A stretch of DNA of 37,840 nucleotides from the NCBI GenBank assembly GCA_017619755.1, contig JAFZRU010000020.1, positions 1 through 37,840 of the forward strand, in the 5' to 3' direction. The DNA is from Prevotella sp. (GTDB lineage: Bacteria > Bacteroidota > Bacteroidia > Bacteroidales > Bacteroidaceae). Under the pieces are notes generated by a model, which was not told where the DNA came from, searched no databases, and was given only the letters and a program-made list of their open reading frames with translations. The position numbers and the translations under genes were made by a program. Shown here in pieces: positions 8,339-16,904 of the stretch (position 1 is its first letter; each line of letters begins with the position of its first letter).

Positions 8339-10078
8339 TCAAAATAGTTTCCCTTGTGCCGCCAGCGTGTCGTAATTGTTGTTGAGATTACGCCAATCTA
8401 CACGTGAAAGTGTGGGAATGGCGTTGATGTATTTCTCGATGTTAGTATAGCCGTCACCATTGAGGTCATCGTTGGCGTCCGTGGGGTCGTTGGGATTCAG
8501 TCCGTGGCTTTTCTCCCATTCGTCGGGCATGCCGTCACCGTCGGTATCGGTCCATGGTTTCCAAGGTTGGTATTCTGGATAACCGCCCATTTGCCGAGGA
8601 TCGGTGATGATTCCTAACTTGTAACTGTCGTTGGGGAGATGGCGGTATCTGAACAGTCCTTCCTCGTTTTGTGAGTCTGGATGGAGACCCCACATGTCAC
8701 CATATGGCTTGTCCTTCACTTTTTGCTCGTATTTCTCTATGAAATAGGGTTGGCCTGTGCGTACTTCATTGATGATGCGCTCGTCCACTTGGTCACGGCA
8801 GGGAATGTTGGCTCCGACATTTTCCAACACCCACTCGAAAACCTGGTCTGAAGCCATGATACGGATGGGGGCCATCTCGAAAGGTTCGTAAGAGCGCATC
8901 ATGTTCAATTCCTCGATGGATCCTTGATGGCCGTCTTTGTCGATGAGCTGTATTCCGCCGTCCCAGTTGTCGTGGGTCACTTTGGGGTTGCCTTCCACAA
9001 TATTTCCTATGGCATAGACCCTGCCGAACTGTCGCCAGGGAAATAGGTTGGCGCTTCGTCCTTCCGGACACAGAATGCGATGACCGACAGGTTGGTCTTT
9101 AGGAGTGACAGGCCCAGGTTTATAATAATTGTTGATAAAGTTGCACATCATGGAGAAGTCACCTCCGTCGGCAGTCCGGTCAAGCCAGTTAAATACCACG
9201 TTGTTGACAAAGTTAAACACTCCTCCCCAACCGATTGATGGATTGCGTCCTGTATTTGACGCCCAAAGGTTGCGTATGAATGTAGTGTTCTCGCCGCCGA
9301 TGGTCGATCCGAAGGAGTGGTTCCAGTTGTCGAGTGCTTTGGCGGAGATGGTGTTTTGGATAGTGACGTTGACAGTAGGCATCTTTATCTGCTCTTTGCC
9401 GTCTCTCAAGTTCAACATGTGGCGATAGAAGGAGATGTTTTCGTCAAGTCCCCACTCACAAGAGCAGTGGTCGATCATGATATTGCCTACTGGGTTGCCG
9501 CCGAAAGAGTCGTCTCTGCTCCATACCGAAGTCTTGCCACGTCGAAAGCGCATGTGACGCACAACGACATCGTGGGTGTCGATGCAAAAAGTCTCACCAG
9601 CGATGGTGATACCTTCGCCAGGTGCCGTCTGACCAGCGATAGTAATGTAGGGAGCGCGTACATTGATGGGGGATTTCAGCCAGATAATGCCCGACACATT
9701 AAACACCACGATACGGGCACCGCCTTGTTCGCAAGCCCATCTGAACGACCCATATCCGGAGTCGTTGAGGTTGCTGACTGTCAAGATTTTGCCGCCACGG
9801 CCGCCAAAGGAGAACATTCCTCCTCCTTCTGCGCCAGGGAATGCAGGAATCTTGGCTTGGCGCAAATCATAGGGGCGTGATGCCCAGGGCACGTATGGGC
9901 GACCCTGTCGCGCTTCCTCGATTACAATACGAAATGCCTCTGTCCACGCCGAGTCGCGTTGCGCTCTGTTAATCGATTTAATCGAATCAGCATATTTCAG
10001 GGCTTCTTTCGTCACTTGTGGATATTGCGCGTGTGCGCACAATGCGATAAATGCCGAAAGTATCAGTGTTTTTCTCAT
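8339..10078 (-). CDS. PL1-like pectate lyase, periplasmic type
   Basis: Cleaves alpha-1,4-polygalacturonate by beta-elimination. The 579-residue product has a plain signal peptide (TLILSAFIALCAHAQ). The beta-helix domain begins near residue 76 (FPGAEGGGMFSFGGRGG) and contains IAGQTAPGEGI, the acidic site region IDHCSCEWGLDENIS, and SNTGRNPSIGWG near residue 280, whose Arg aligns with the catalytic Arg of its paralogues. A calcium-type repeat (DTDGDGMPDEWEKSHGLNP) lies near residue 515. There is no C-terminal sorting domain, so it may act in the periplasm, unlike the other three lyases. The start at 10078 is chosen over an in-frame codon at 10144 because GGAGAG lies 6 nt upstream and the signal peptide begins here. 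It is last of four lyase genes and follows a 13-bp-stem hairpin. Confidence 0.88.
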   Translation of the reverse strand: MRKTLILSAFIALCAHAQYPQVTKEALKYADSIKSINRAQRDSAWTEAFRIVIEEARQGRPYVPWASRPYDLRQAKIPAFPGAEGGGMFSFGGRGGKILTVSNLNDSGYGSFRWACEQGGARIVVFNVSGIIWLKSPINVRAPYITIAGQTAPGEGITIAGETFCIDTHDVVVRHMRFRRGKTSVWSRDDSFGGNPVGNIMIDHCSCEWGLDENISFYRHMLNLRDGKEQIKMPTVNVTIQNTISAKALDNWNHSFGSTIGGENTTFIRNLWASNTGRNPSIGWGGVFNFVNNVVFNWLDRTADGGDFSMMCNFINNYYKPGPVTPKDQPVGHRILCPEGRSANLFPWRQFGRVYAIGNIVEGNPKVTHDNWDGGIQLIDKDGHQGSIEELNMMRSYEPFEMAPIRIMASDQVFEWVLENVGANIPCRDQVDERIINEVRTGQPYFIEKYEQKVKDKPYGDMWGLHPDSQNEEGLFRYRHLPNDSYKLGIITDPRQMGGYPEYQPWKPWTDTDGDGMPDEWEKSHGLNPNDPTDANDDLNGDGYTNIEKYINAIPTLSRVDWRNLNNNYDTLAAQGKLF

Positions 10079-10133
10079 ACTTTTCTCTCCGTTTTTAACC
10101 TGTTGAGGTTGCAAAAACAGGACGAATACTATA

Positions 10134-10168
10134 TTTATCCGCATAGTTCAATGAGCTATGCGGATAAA
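10134..10168 (-). terminator. Perfect 13-bp hairpin inside the lyase operon (terminator, attenuator or processing site)
   Basis: TTTATCCGCATAG at 10134-10146 and its exact complement at 10156-10168 enclose a 9-nt loop, just after the stop of the upstream lyase gene. No T-run follows on the minus strand, so full termination is doubtful. It could stabilise the upstream message or lower expression of the last lyase. I see no convincing separate promoter between it and the gene start at 10078. Confidence 0.55.
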
Positions 10169-10179
10169 CGTGACCGATA

Positions 10180-12927
10180 TTATCTCTTCAATACAGAATA
10201 GCTGCGGGTGCGGCCATCCTGGTCGACGATTTTCATCAAGTAGACACCCGAGGGCATATCCTGCAAGTTCAACTGGCTTGGTGTTACACCATAGCCATTA
10301 CCCTGATTGATGAGGATGCCGGCGGTGTTGTAGAGTTGGTAGCTTTGTACGCGAGCCTCTTTCAGTTGTATAGGCTGTATGCCGTCTTTCGTTCCGTTGA
10401 TGTAAGCCACGAAGTCACGACTGATGCTCACTTCACCAGCGGTGGCGGTCACTGTGGCACGGAGGAACCCTTGTGATGTAACCGTTGAGGTGATTTTCAG
10501 CGTGGTGCCGTTGATTGCTCCTTGGCCACTGGCGGTGTACACAGGATTGCGAAGACCTGAGAAATACTCCGTCAGGTCGAAGGAGGCTGTCTCACCGGCA
10601 TTGATGGCGGTGTTAGGCGTTGCCATGTAGTTCAGATAGTCCTCCAGACAGGTGTAACCATCGCCGTCTGGATCGGCCTGTGCGTCAGTGATGTCCAAGG
10701 CTTTCTCATACCAGTCGGCGATGCCGTTTTGGTTGGCGTCGAAACTGGCGTCACGAGTCACATTCTCGTACACGTCGTAGTCGCTGTCTTCGATAAACGA
10801 GATAATGCCATTATCACCCTCGGTGGCGGTGCCATTGAAGACACCTGAAATGATGCGCTTGTCTGTGGCGTCACGCTTGAGCGAGGCACCGGCCTCGGAG
10901 AGCACACGGGCATAGGCTACAGCAGCAGGTTCGTAGATAGCACCGTTGTCGATGACAGGTGTCTCAGAGATGTTGGGCTCATAGCCTCCCTCTACGGGGT
11001 TATCCTCGTCGTCTTTCACCAGACTGATGGAGTAGGGATTGTCGGTCAGAGCGCCGTATTTGTCGAGCACATTGCCGCTGACGTAGTAGTCCAGGGTGCC
11101 ATTGCCGTTCTTCGGCACGTTGATAGACATCAGGCTTGTAGTCTCGGCATTGGTAGCAGGACCGATTTTGTAGTAGTTGCCGACGAAGTTGACTTTGGCA
11201 GCGGAGCCGTTGGCGGCACTGCCTTGCCAGTTGTAGGCCACGTTGTTATAGTATTCCTCCTCGCCCAACCATTTCAAAGTGGCGTCTTGGCCTCCGGCAA
11301 TGCGTGGATTGTTCATGTAGTTGTTGGCCATGAGGTTGTGGTGGAATGTGCCATATTCTCCACCTGCTTCAAAACCGTATCCGAAACCATCTTGACCAGC
11401 GGAGCCATTGGTGAGGGCTTCGGCGATGATGCTGTTCTGGACGGTGAGGTTGCTGGTGTAGTTGCCGGCGGCCTTGAAAGTTTCGGCAGTACCCCATTCC
11501 ACGGTGGTATGATCGACGATGCTGTGCTGTTTGCCCTGCAGGTCAACACAGGAGTATCCAGTTCCTTTATCTTCGTTGATGATGGAACCCAGGCGCAAGC
11601 GGATGAAACGGGTGATGCCCTCGCTGTGCAGCGAGATTTGATGTCCGCGCACCATGATGCCATCTCCAGGGGCTGTCTGACCGGCAATGGTGACATAGGG
11701 TTCGTTGACAGTGATTCTCTTGTTGAGCATGATGATGCCCGACACATCGAACACTACAGTGCGGGGACCAGTGACGGTCTCCAATGCCCAACGCAGTGTG
11801 CCTTCAGTGCCGTCGTCCTCTAAACTCGTGATATGCACCACCTGTCCACCGCGGCCACCATTGGCCCAGCGACCGAAACCCTCGGCGCCAGGAAAGGCCA
11901 GTTGATTGATGCGAAACGAATAGACATCGCCTAATACGGGGTCGCCCGATGCTGGCACCTCATCGATGCGCCAATAGTAGATGTTCATATTGGAGAGTCC
12001 AGTGGCCACATAACTCTCAGCGGGGGAGTTTTGTACCTCCTGCAAGTTGTCCTCACTGGTGCCCAACATGACACGGTGTGAGGCAGCAGAAGCGGCGCCC
12101 GTCCATGTCAAGGTGACACTTCTACCAGGAGCATCCACGTGCATGTTGGTGTTGTTGGGCCATAGGTTGGTGGCCTTCATATTGGGGTCTGCGGCGTCGA
12201 ATATCATACCGTTGACGTAAGGACGGTGGTTAGTGTATTCCACACCATCGGCAGGTATGGCGACATAGTCGATGACCACATCCTGACCCGCTACGGCATT
12301 AAAACTGATAAACGATGTGGCGACATCGTCTATTGACTGGATGGTACCATCAAAGATGGTCTGTTGTACGGGTGCGCTCGCTTGCTCGCCGTTTACCAAT
12401 ACCTTCACCATGGGTGGCTGGCCGTGGCCCTTGTCAGCACAGTTGTGATAGGTGAGCAACGTGTGGCGACCTGGTGCCAGGCCTTTGATGATAAAGCGCA
12501 GTGTGGAGAAGTCAGCGGGGTCGTAACGGTCGTGGCTCTCGTCGAAAAGAGTGGCGCAGACAGCGTCGCCCACTAATTTCGTCAAAGTGTTGCTCTCTAC
12601 ATTGTTCTTGGCCCATACACTGACGACGCCAGCGTACATGCCATCTTCGGGAGTCTCCACATAGGCGGGGTTGCAGCAGATGATCTGCATGCCGTCGGGT
12701 AGCAGTTGTCCTCCTACACTGTTGTTGGCGGGATAAACGGCGCTACCATCTTCGTTGAAGCGGGGGATGGTGTCGGCCACGACCCCTTTGCTGCCAATGG
12801 GCCAGTTAAGGAATCCAGCCTCGGTGTGGCGCTCTCCACCAGACTTGCCTTGGAAGTCGAAATCAATCTTTTGTGCTAAAGCGCTCAGTGCTGCCAAGCA
12901 CAACAGGCTTAATAAAATTCTTTTCAT
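10180..12927 (-). CDS. PL1-like pectate lyase with T9SS sorting domain; altered catalytic Arg position
   Basis: Secreted multidomain lyase of 915 residues. After the signal peptide (ILLSLLCLAALSALAQ) come an N-terminal beta-sandwich-like region shared with the 19529 gene (about 20-245, LAPGRHTLLTYHN, YVNGMIFD) and a fibronectin-III-like domain (about 255-335, ending YYWRIDEV). The PL1 beta-helix follows from about 341 (FPGAEGFGRWANGGRGG, IAGQTAPGDGI, IVDHTTVEWGTAETF). A calcium-type repeat (DANQNGIADWYEKA) and an Ig-like region come next. Residues about 845-915 are a type IX secretion type A sorting domain (YQLYNTAGILINQG...LQDMPSGVYLMKIVDQDG). In NNYMNNPRIAGG near residue 536, Asn replaces the Arg that the three paralogues carry, so activity may differ. 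It lies 24 bp after the lyase-esterase gene. Confidence 0.88.
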   Translation of the reverse strand: MKRILLSLLCLAALSALAQKIDFDFQGKSGGERHTEAGFLNWPIGSKGVVADTIPRFNEDGSAVYPANNSVGGQLLPDGMQIICCNPAYVETPEDGMYAGVVSVWAKNNVESNTLTKLVGDAVCATLFDESHDRYDPADFSTLRFIIKGLAPGRHTLLTYHNCADKGHGQPPMVKVLVNGEQASAPVQQTIFDGTIQSIDDVATSFISFNAVAGQDVVIDYVAIPADGVEYTNHRPYVNGMIFDAADPNMKATNLWPNNTNMHVDAPGRSVTLTWTGAASAASHRVMLGTSEDNLQEVQNSPAESYVATGLSNMNIYYWRIDEVPASGDPVLGDVYSFRINQLAFPGAEGFGRWANGGRGGQVVHITSLEDDGTEGTLRWALETVTGPRTVVFDVSGIIMLNKRITVNEPYVTIAGQTAPGDGIMVRGHQISLHSEGITRFIRLRLGSIINEDKGTGYSCVDLQGKQHSIVDHTTVEWGTAETFKAAGNYTSNLTVQNSIIAEALTNGSAGQDGFGYGFEAGGEYGTFHHNLMANNYMNNPRIAGGQDATLKWLGEEEYYNNVAYNWQGSAANGSAAKVNFVGNYYKIGPATNAETTSLMSINVPKNGNGTLDYYVSGNVLDKYGALTDNPYSISLVKDDEDNPVEGGYEPNISETPVIDNGAIYEPAAVAYARVLSEAGASLKRDATDKRIISGVFNGTATEGDNGIISFIEDSDYDVYENVTRDASFDANQNGIADWYEKALDITDAQADPDGDGYTCLEDYLNYMATPNTAINAGETASFDLTEYFSGLRNPVYTASGQGAINGTTLKITSTVTSQGFLRATVTATAGEVSISRDFVAYINGTKDGIQPIQLKEARVQSYQLYNTAGILINQGNGYGVTPSQLNLQDMPSGVYLMKIVDQDGRTRSYSVLKR

Positions 12928-12951
12928 TTGGTTAATGGTTTGTTTGAAGGG

Positions 12952-15900
12952 TTATTTTACATATTTATGTCCATTGATGATGTTGATGCCCTTTTGCGGC
13001 CGGCTTAGACGTTGGCCTGAGAGGTTGTAGACGGGTGACGGGCGGTGAGTGTTGGGGGATATGTGTTGGGGGATGCCCGTGTTGGTCTCTCCGTAGAGGA
13101 AGTCGTAGCCTCCGAAGCCAAGCTGTGAGTTCTGCATAAAGGCCCAGTAACTCTTACCGGCCTCCACTTCGAAGATGAGCCATCCCCAAAAGTGACCGTT
13201 GCCGTGACCGATGACCCAAGGCTCGGTGCCCTCACCTAATGAACCGTCGTGCAGGCTGTTGATTTCCTCATCAGAGAGATAACGCTTCTTGCCCGATGCA
13301 TCGTTCTGTCCGTTGATGTAACCCTCTTTCTTGTATGCTATGGGAAGTTGGGTGGCCTCGTCAACGACGAACGTGCGTCGACGGTCTTTCTTCACCCACA
13401 CTTTTACACGCAGCGTTCCGCTCTTCTTCGGCTGGAACTTGTAGTAGAGTCCTGTGATGGGCATGCCGTTGCTGCCATCAGGTTCATAGTAGGTGTAGGC
13501 AGCCCGCCATGCATCAGGATAGTCAGACGAGAAGTGCTGGGGGTAGATTGTGACGTAGGGATTGCCCGTTCCCTCGATGTAGTACCAATCTATGTCACTC
13601 TGTTTGCCAGTTTTCCACTGCACAGGCTTCCACTCCTTCACATTGCCGTCGTCGTCTATCTGCTCACCCTTTCCGTCGAAGATATCGGCAGGGTTGGCGG
13701 CAGGTGTGGTACCACCTACAGCCGTCACGGTCATGTTTGGCTGCTGGATAATAATGACCGACTGACCATTCTCGGCATTGGTGGCATTCTGCGTTTCGCT
13801 GTCGGTGACAGCAGCGAACTCAGCAGCACGTACCACGTTGCTGCCGTCCCAGGTAGCCGACTCGTAACTCTCATCGGCCTCACCCGTTATCTCGCTCATG
13901 GAGAAGTTGGCTGTCAGCACCATATCGTCAGTAGCCATGAAGGTGTACTGGGTGCTGACCGACAGCACCTTACCATCAGCAGCTGTCCAGTTGTCGAAGA
14001 TAAAACCTTCGTTGACCGTAGCAGTTACAGTGACCATGTCGCCCTCCTTACATTCGATGAGTGCTGGGCTGACACCGCCGGCCTCCGCAGGGTTGGCCTT
14101 GGCAGCGATGATTACATCCTTCTTGACGATAGGTACATCGGGTGTGGGATTCAGCAGTTGGCTGATAGCCTGGATATTAAGATCGTAAGCCTCGCCGTTG
14201 AGAGGACTCAGCGCGCCGTTTGCTGCAATAGCCCTGACCTGGAAGATGCCTGTGCGGTCTTGGGTGTCATAGTAGGTGTTACCCTCGGTATAGTCGATAA
14301 TCTCACCGTTCAAGTAGACGATGAAGCCACGGGCACCAGGCACCATCTCCCAGTTCAGGCTGTTGTCTGTCTTGGTGATGGTCTTGGTGGCCGACGGTGC
14401 CACACCGACAATGGCGGGAATGGGGTCGAAGGCCACCTTGTCGTTGACGGCCTCGAAGATGGTGTTCAGTCCTACGAGGTAATAGTCATCATCAGTCATG
14501 CGGATTCCCCATGCAGCCCGATTTGACATGTCATAGGCTGTTCCGTCGGCATTCATGCTGCCGTACTCAGCAAACGACATGTTGATATTGTTTCCGTTGC
14601 CGTCCCATCCAGCCTTATTCACCTGACTGCACATACGGGTGTTGAGGAACACGGTGCCACAGTCTTTGTCGGCCCACGGACGGGCGAGGTAGAAGTCGCT
14701 GTTGCCTTCGGACGTAATTTCGCAGTCGTTGAAGAAGAACTCGTAGTACAAAGGCTTGCCGTTGTTGAACGTTCCCTTGTGGATTATGTCCTCCGGAGCG
14801 GTGATGTAGCCACCGCTCTTGCCACCACTTCTTGCCCTGCCTACAAGATTGCAGTGGTAGAAAAAGCAGGTACCGCCGCCATAGATGAAGTCGACATTAC
14901 CTTTTACTTCGCAGCCGTAGTAGAAGTAGCGGTTGGTCTTTTTCGTGCGGTGGGTGTCCTGATAGCCGTCTAGGCAGACGTTCTTCAATATCTGGCGATC
15001 GCCCGCTTGATAGAGTGCCTCGGCCTGTGCTGTGGCATCGGTGGTGGTGTTGCGTACGGTGACGTTCTCCATGTAGAAGTCAGGGGCGGTGACGGTCATC
15101 GTCGGTGCTGTCGTACCATCAGCCTGCACGCTGCCCTTGTCTGGGTAGCTGATAGTCTTGCCGTGATAGTCGTCCCAAGTGATGATAACACCGTCTCGGC
15201 TCTCGCCAATAATACTGATGACCTTGTTGGAAGTCTGGTAGCGGTTTCCAACGAAGACCTTCTCCTCATACACGCCATTGCGGACGAAGATAATGGTGCG
15301 CTCATCATTGTCCTTGGCGGCATCGATGGCCTCATTGATGGTGGTATAGTCACCGCTGCCGTCCTTGTCGACGATGATATCAAAAGGACGCTTCTGCATC
15401 AAGGGGATGTCTTCGCCCACCAAACTGCACAAGTATGCCTCTAATGCCGTATAACCGCCACCTACGACAGTGTTGCGGTCGGCGGCATTTGTGGGGTTGA
15501 AGCCGTGGGTCGTCTCCCAAGTATCATCCATGCCGTCGTGGTCATTGTCTGTAATCTCGTTGTAGGTCTTCAATTCAGGATAGCCGCCAACATCGCTAGG
15601 TTTGTCGATGATGCCGCAGACACGATGGTTGTTAAAACTTCCGTAACCTGTGGCCGTACCCGTCCTGACTTCGTTCATTACACGGGTGTCAGCAGCATCA
15701 CGGGGGAAGGCTCCAGCCCGTTCAAGCACGCTAACGTAAGCATCCTTGGCCGATTCCGTTATAACGGGATAGTCCACAGTGATATGGTCGGACTTCATCA
15801 TGTCGAGTATCAGGCCCGGTACATTCTCCTGGTAGGCACTGATGTCAAAGGCTTTATAGTTGTCATCGTTGTAGCCGTGACTCTCAGCATAGCTGCCCTC

Positions 15901-16893
15901 TATGTAATTGCCCGCCAGATGCCACTTCCCGTAGCTGCTGCCCTGACTGCCCTGTGCTGGATTGCAGAAAGAGGCGCCGATGAACACAGATTGCTTCTCG
16001 CCGGTATAGGCTGGCCCGGGTTTGTAGTAGTTGTTCACAAAGTTCAGTTGGAACAGGCCTTCGTCGCCCTGACGGTTATCGCCGCCGTAGCAGGCATTCT
16101 TCTTGCCGTAGTTGTAGTTGACGTTGTTCACGAAGTCGAGTAGCATCACCTTGTCGTTTTTCGTCGTGGCACCGAAGCGCGGCGAACGGTTATAGTTATG
16201 CGCCAACAGGTTGTGGTGGTAGGTGGCTGTCTTGCCACCCAGTACGGCACCATAGCTGCGGTTGCCCTTGCCGTGACCGGCATTGTAAAGTCCTTCGCTG
16301 AATATGCACCACTGAACGGTGGTGTGGTCGTTGTCGTACCAGCCGACATTCTCCTCTGCCGACCATCCAAACGAGCAGTGGTCAACAATCCAGTTGCCAC
16401 CATTCTCTATGTTTAGGGCGGCACCAGCAATGAAGTTGCTCTCATCCACCTCTCCTGGACAGTAGGTGGTGTCGTTCAGGACACCGACACGAGAGCGGAT
16501 ATGCCGGATTATCAAGTTACGGCTGCCACCTAGGTTGACGCATCCGCCCTTGATGCAAATGCCGTCGCCAGGAGCCGTCTGTCCGGCAATGGTGATGTTG
16601 TCGCGCTTGCTGCGCAGGTCATGACCATTCAAGTCGATGGTTCCCGACACACGGAATACCACCGTCAGTGGCTGACCCTTATACTGCTGCAAGGCCCAGC
16701 GCAGACTGCCTTGCGGCGGACTGTTGGGGTCGTCAAGCAGATTTGTTACTTCCACCACGGCACCACCACGGCCACCACTGGCATACTTACCGTAGCCTTC
16801 TGCCGTTGGAAAGGCAAGTGTTTGTGCATGCATTGTTGCTACCCCAAATATGGCCAGCAACAATGAAGCAAAGTTTTTTCTCATACTTTTCAT
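12952..16893 (-). CDS. Bifunctional PL1 pectate lyase - CE8 pectin methylesterase fusion
   Basis: One 1313-residue secreted protein couples removal of methyl esters with chain cleavage. Residues about 25-450 are a PL1 lyase (FPTAEGYGKYASGGRGG, IAGQTAPGDGI, IVDHCSFGWSAEENVG, HNYNRSPRFG with the catalytic-type Arg near 236), ending in a calcium-type repeat (DNDHDGMDDTWETTHG). Residues about 500-785 are a CE8 esterase with its hallmarks GYQDT, GNVDFIYGGG and YLARPWAD, so the catalytic Gln, Asp and Arg are present. Then come a fibronectin-III-like domain (about 830-900), an InlB/Listeria-type repeat (about 925-1000, FIFDNWTAADGKVL), an unrecognised domain (about 1010-1280) and a short tail YNLSGQRLSRPQKGINIING. 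An alternative start at 16884 has similar spacing to the 10078 gene. It lies 11 bp after the first lyase gene. Confidence 0.92.
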   Translation of the reverse strand: MKSMRKNFASLLLAIFGVATMHAQTLAFPTAEGYGKYASGGRGGAVVEVTNLLDDPNSPPQGSLRWALQQYKGQPLTVVFRVSGTIDLNGHDLRSKRDNITIAGQTAPGDGICIKGGCVNLGGSRNLIIRHIRSRVGVLNDTTYCPGEVDESNFIAGAALNIENGGNWIVDHCSFGWSAEENVGWYDNDHTTVQWCIFSEGLYNAGHGKGNRSYGAVLGGKTATYHHNLLAHNYNRSPRFGATTKNDKVMLLDFVNNVNYNYGKKNACYGGDNRQGDEGLFQLNFVNNYYKPGPAYTGEKQSVFIGASFCNPAQGSQGSSYGKWHLAGNYIEGSYAESHGYNDDNYKAFDISAYQENVPGLILDMMKSDHITVDYPVITESAKDAYVSVLERAGAFPRDAADTRVMNEVRTGTATGYGSFNNHRVCGIIDKPSDVGGYPELKTYNEITDNDHDGMDDTWETTHGFNPTNAADRNTVVGGGYTALEAYLCSLVGEDIPLMQKRPFDIIVDKDGSGDYTTINEAIDAAKDNDERTIIFVRNGVYEEKVFVGNRYQTSNKVISIIGESRDGVIITWDDYHGKTISYPDKGSVQADGTTAPTMTVTAPDFYMENVTVRNTTTDATAQAEALYQAGDRQILKNVCLDGYQDTHRTKKTNRYFYYGCEVKGNVDFIYGGGTCFFYHCNLVGRARSGGKSGGYITAPEDIIHKGTFNNGKPLYYEFFFNDCEITSEGNSDFYLARPWADKDCGTVFLNTRMCSQVNKAGWDGNGNNINMSFAEYGSMNADGTAYDMSNRAAWGIRMTDDDYYLVGLNTIFEAVNDKVAFDPIPAIVGVAPSATKTITKTDNSLNWEMVPGARGFIVYLNGEIIDYTEGNTYYDTQDRTGIFQVRAIAANGALSPLNGEAYDLNIQAISQLLNPTPDVPIVKKDVIIAAKANPAEAGGVSPALIECKEGDMVTVTATVNEGFIFDNWTAADGKVLSVSTQYTFMATDDMVLTANFSMSEITGEADESYESATWDGSNVVRAAEFAAVTDSETQNATNAENGQSVIIIQQPNMTVTAVGGTTPAANPADIFDGKGEQIDDDGNVKEWKPVQWKTGKQSDIDWYYIEGTGNPYVTIYPQHFSSDYPDAWRAAYTYYEPDGSNGMPITGLYYKFQPKKSGTLRVKVWVKKDRRRTFVVDEATQLPIAYKKEGYINGQNDASGKKRYLSDEEINSLHDGSLGEGTEPWVIGHGNGHFWGWLIFEVEAGKSYWAFMQNSQLGFGGYDFLYGETNTGIPQHISPNTHRPSPVYNLSGQRLSRPQKGINIINGHKYVK

Positions 16894-16904
16894 ATCTCGT
16901 TAGA

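Noticed and set aside
13249-14526. Long plus-strand frame opposite the lyase-esterase gene
   Set aside because: It is a shadow of the minus-strand gene, which has clear PL1 and CE8 motifs; the plus frame shows no family resemblance. The same applies to 24822-26126 opposite hsdR and 16668-17966 across two lyase genes.
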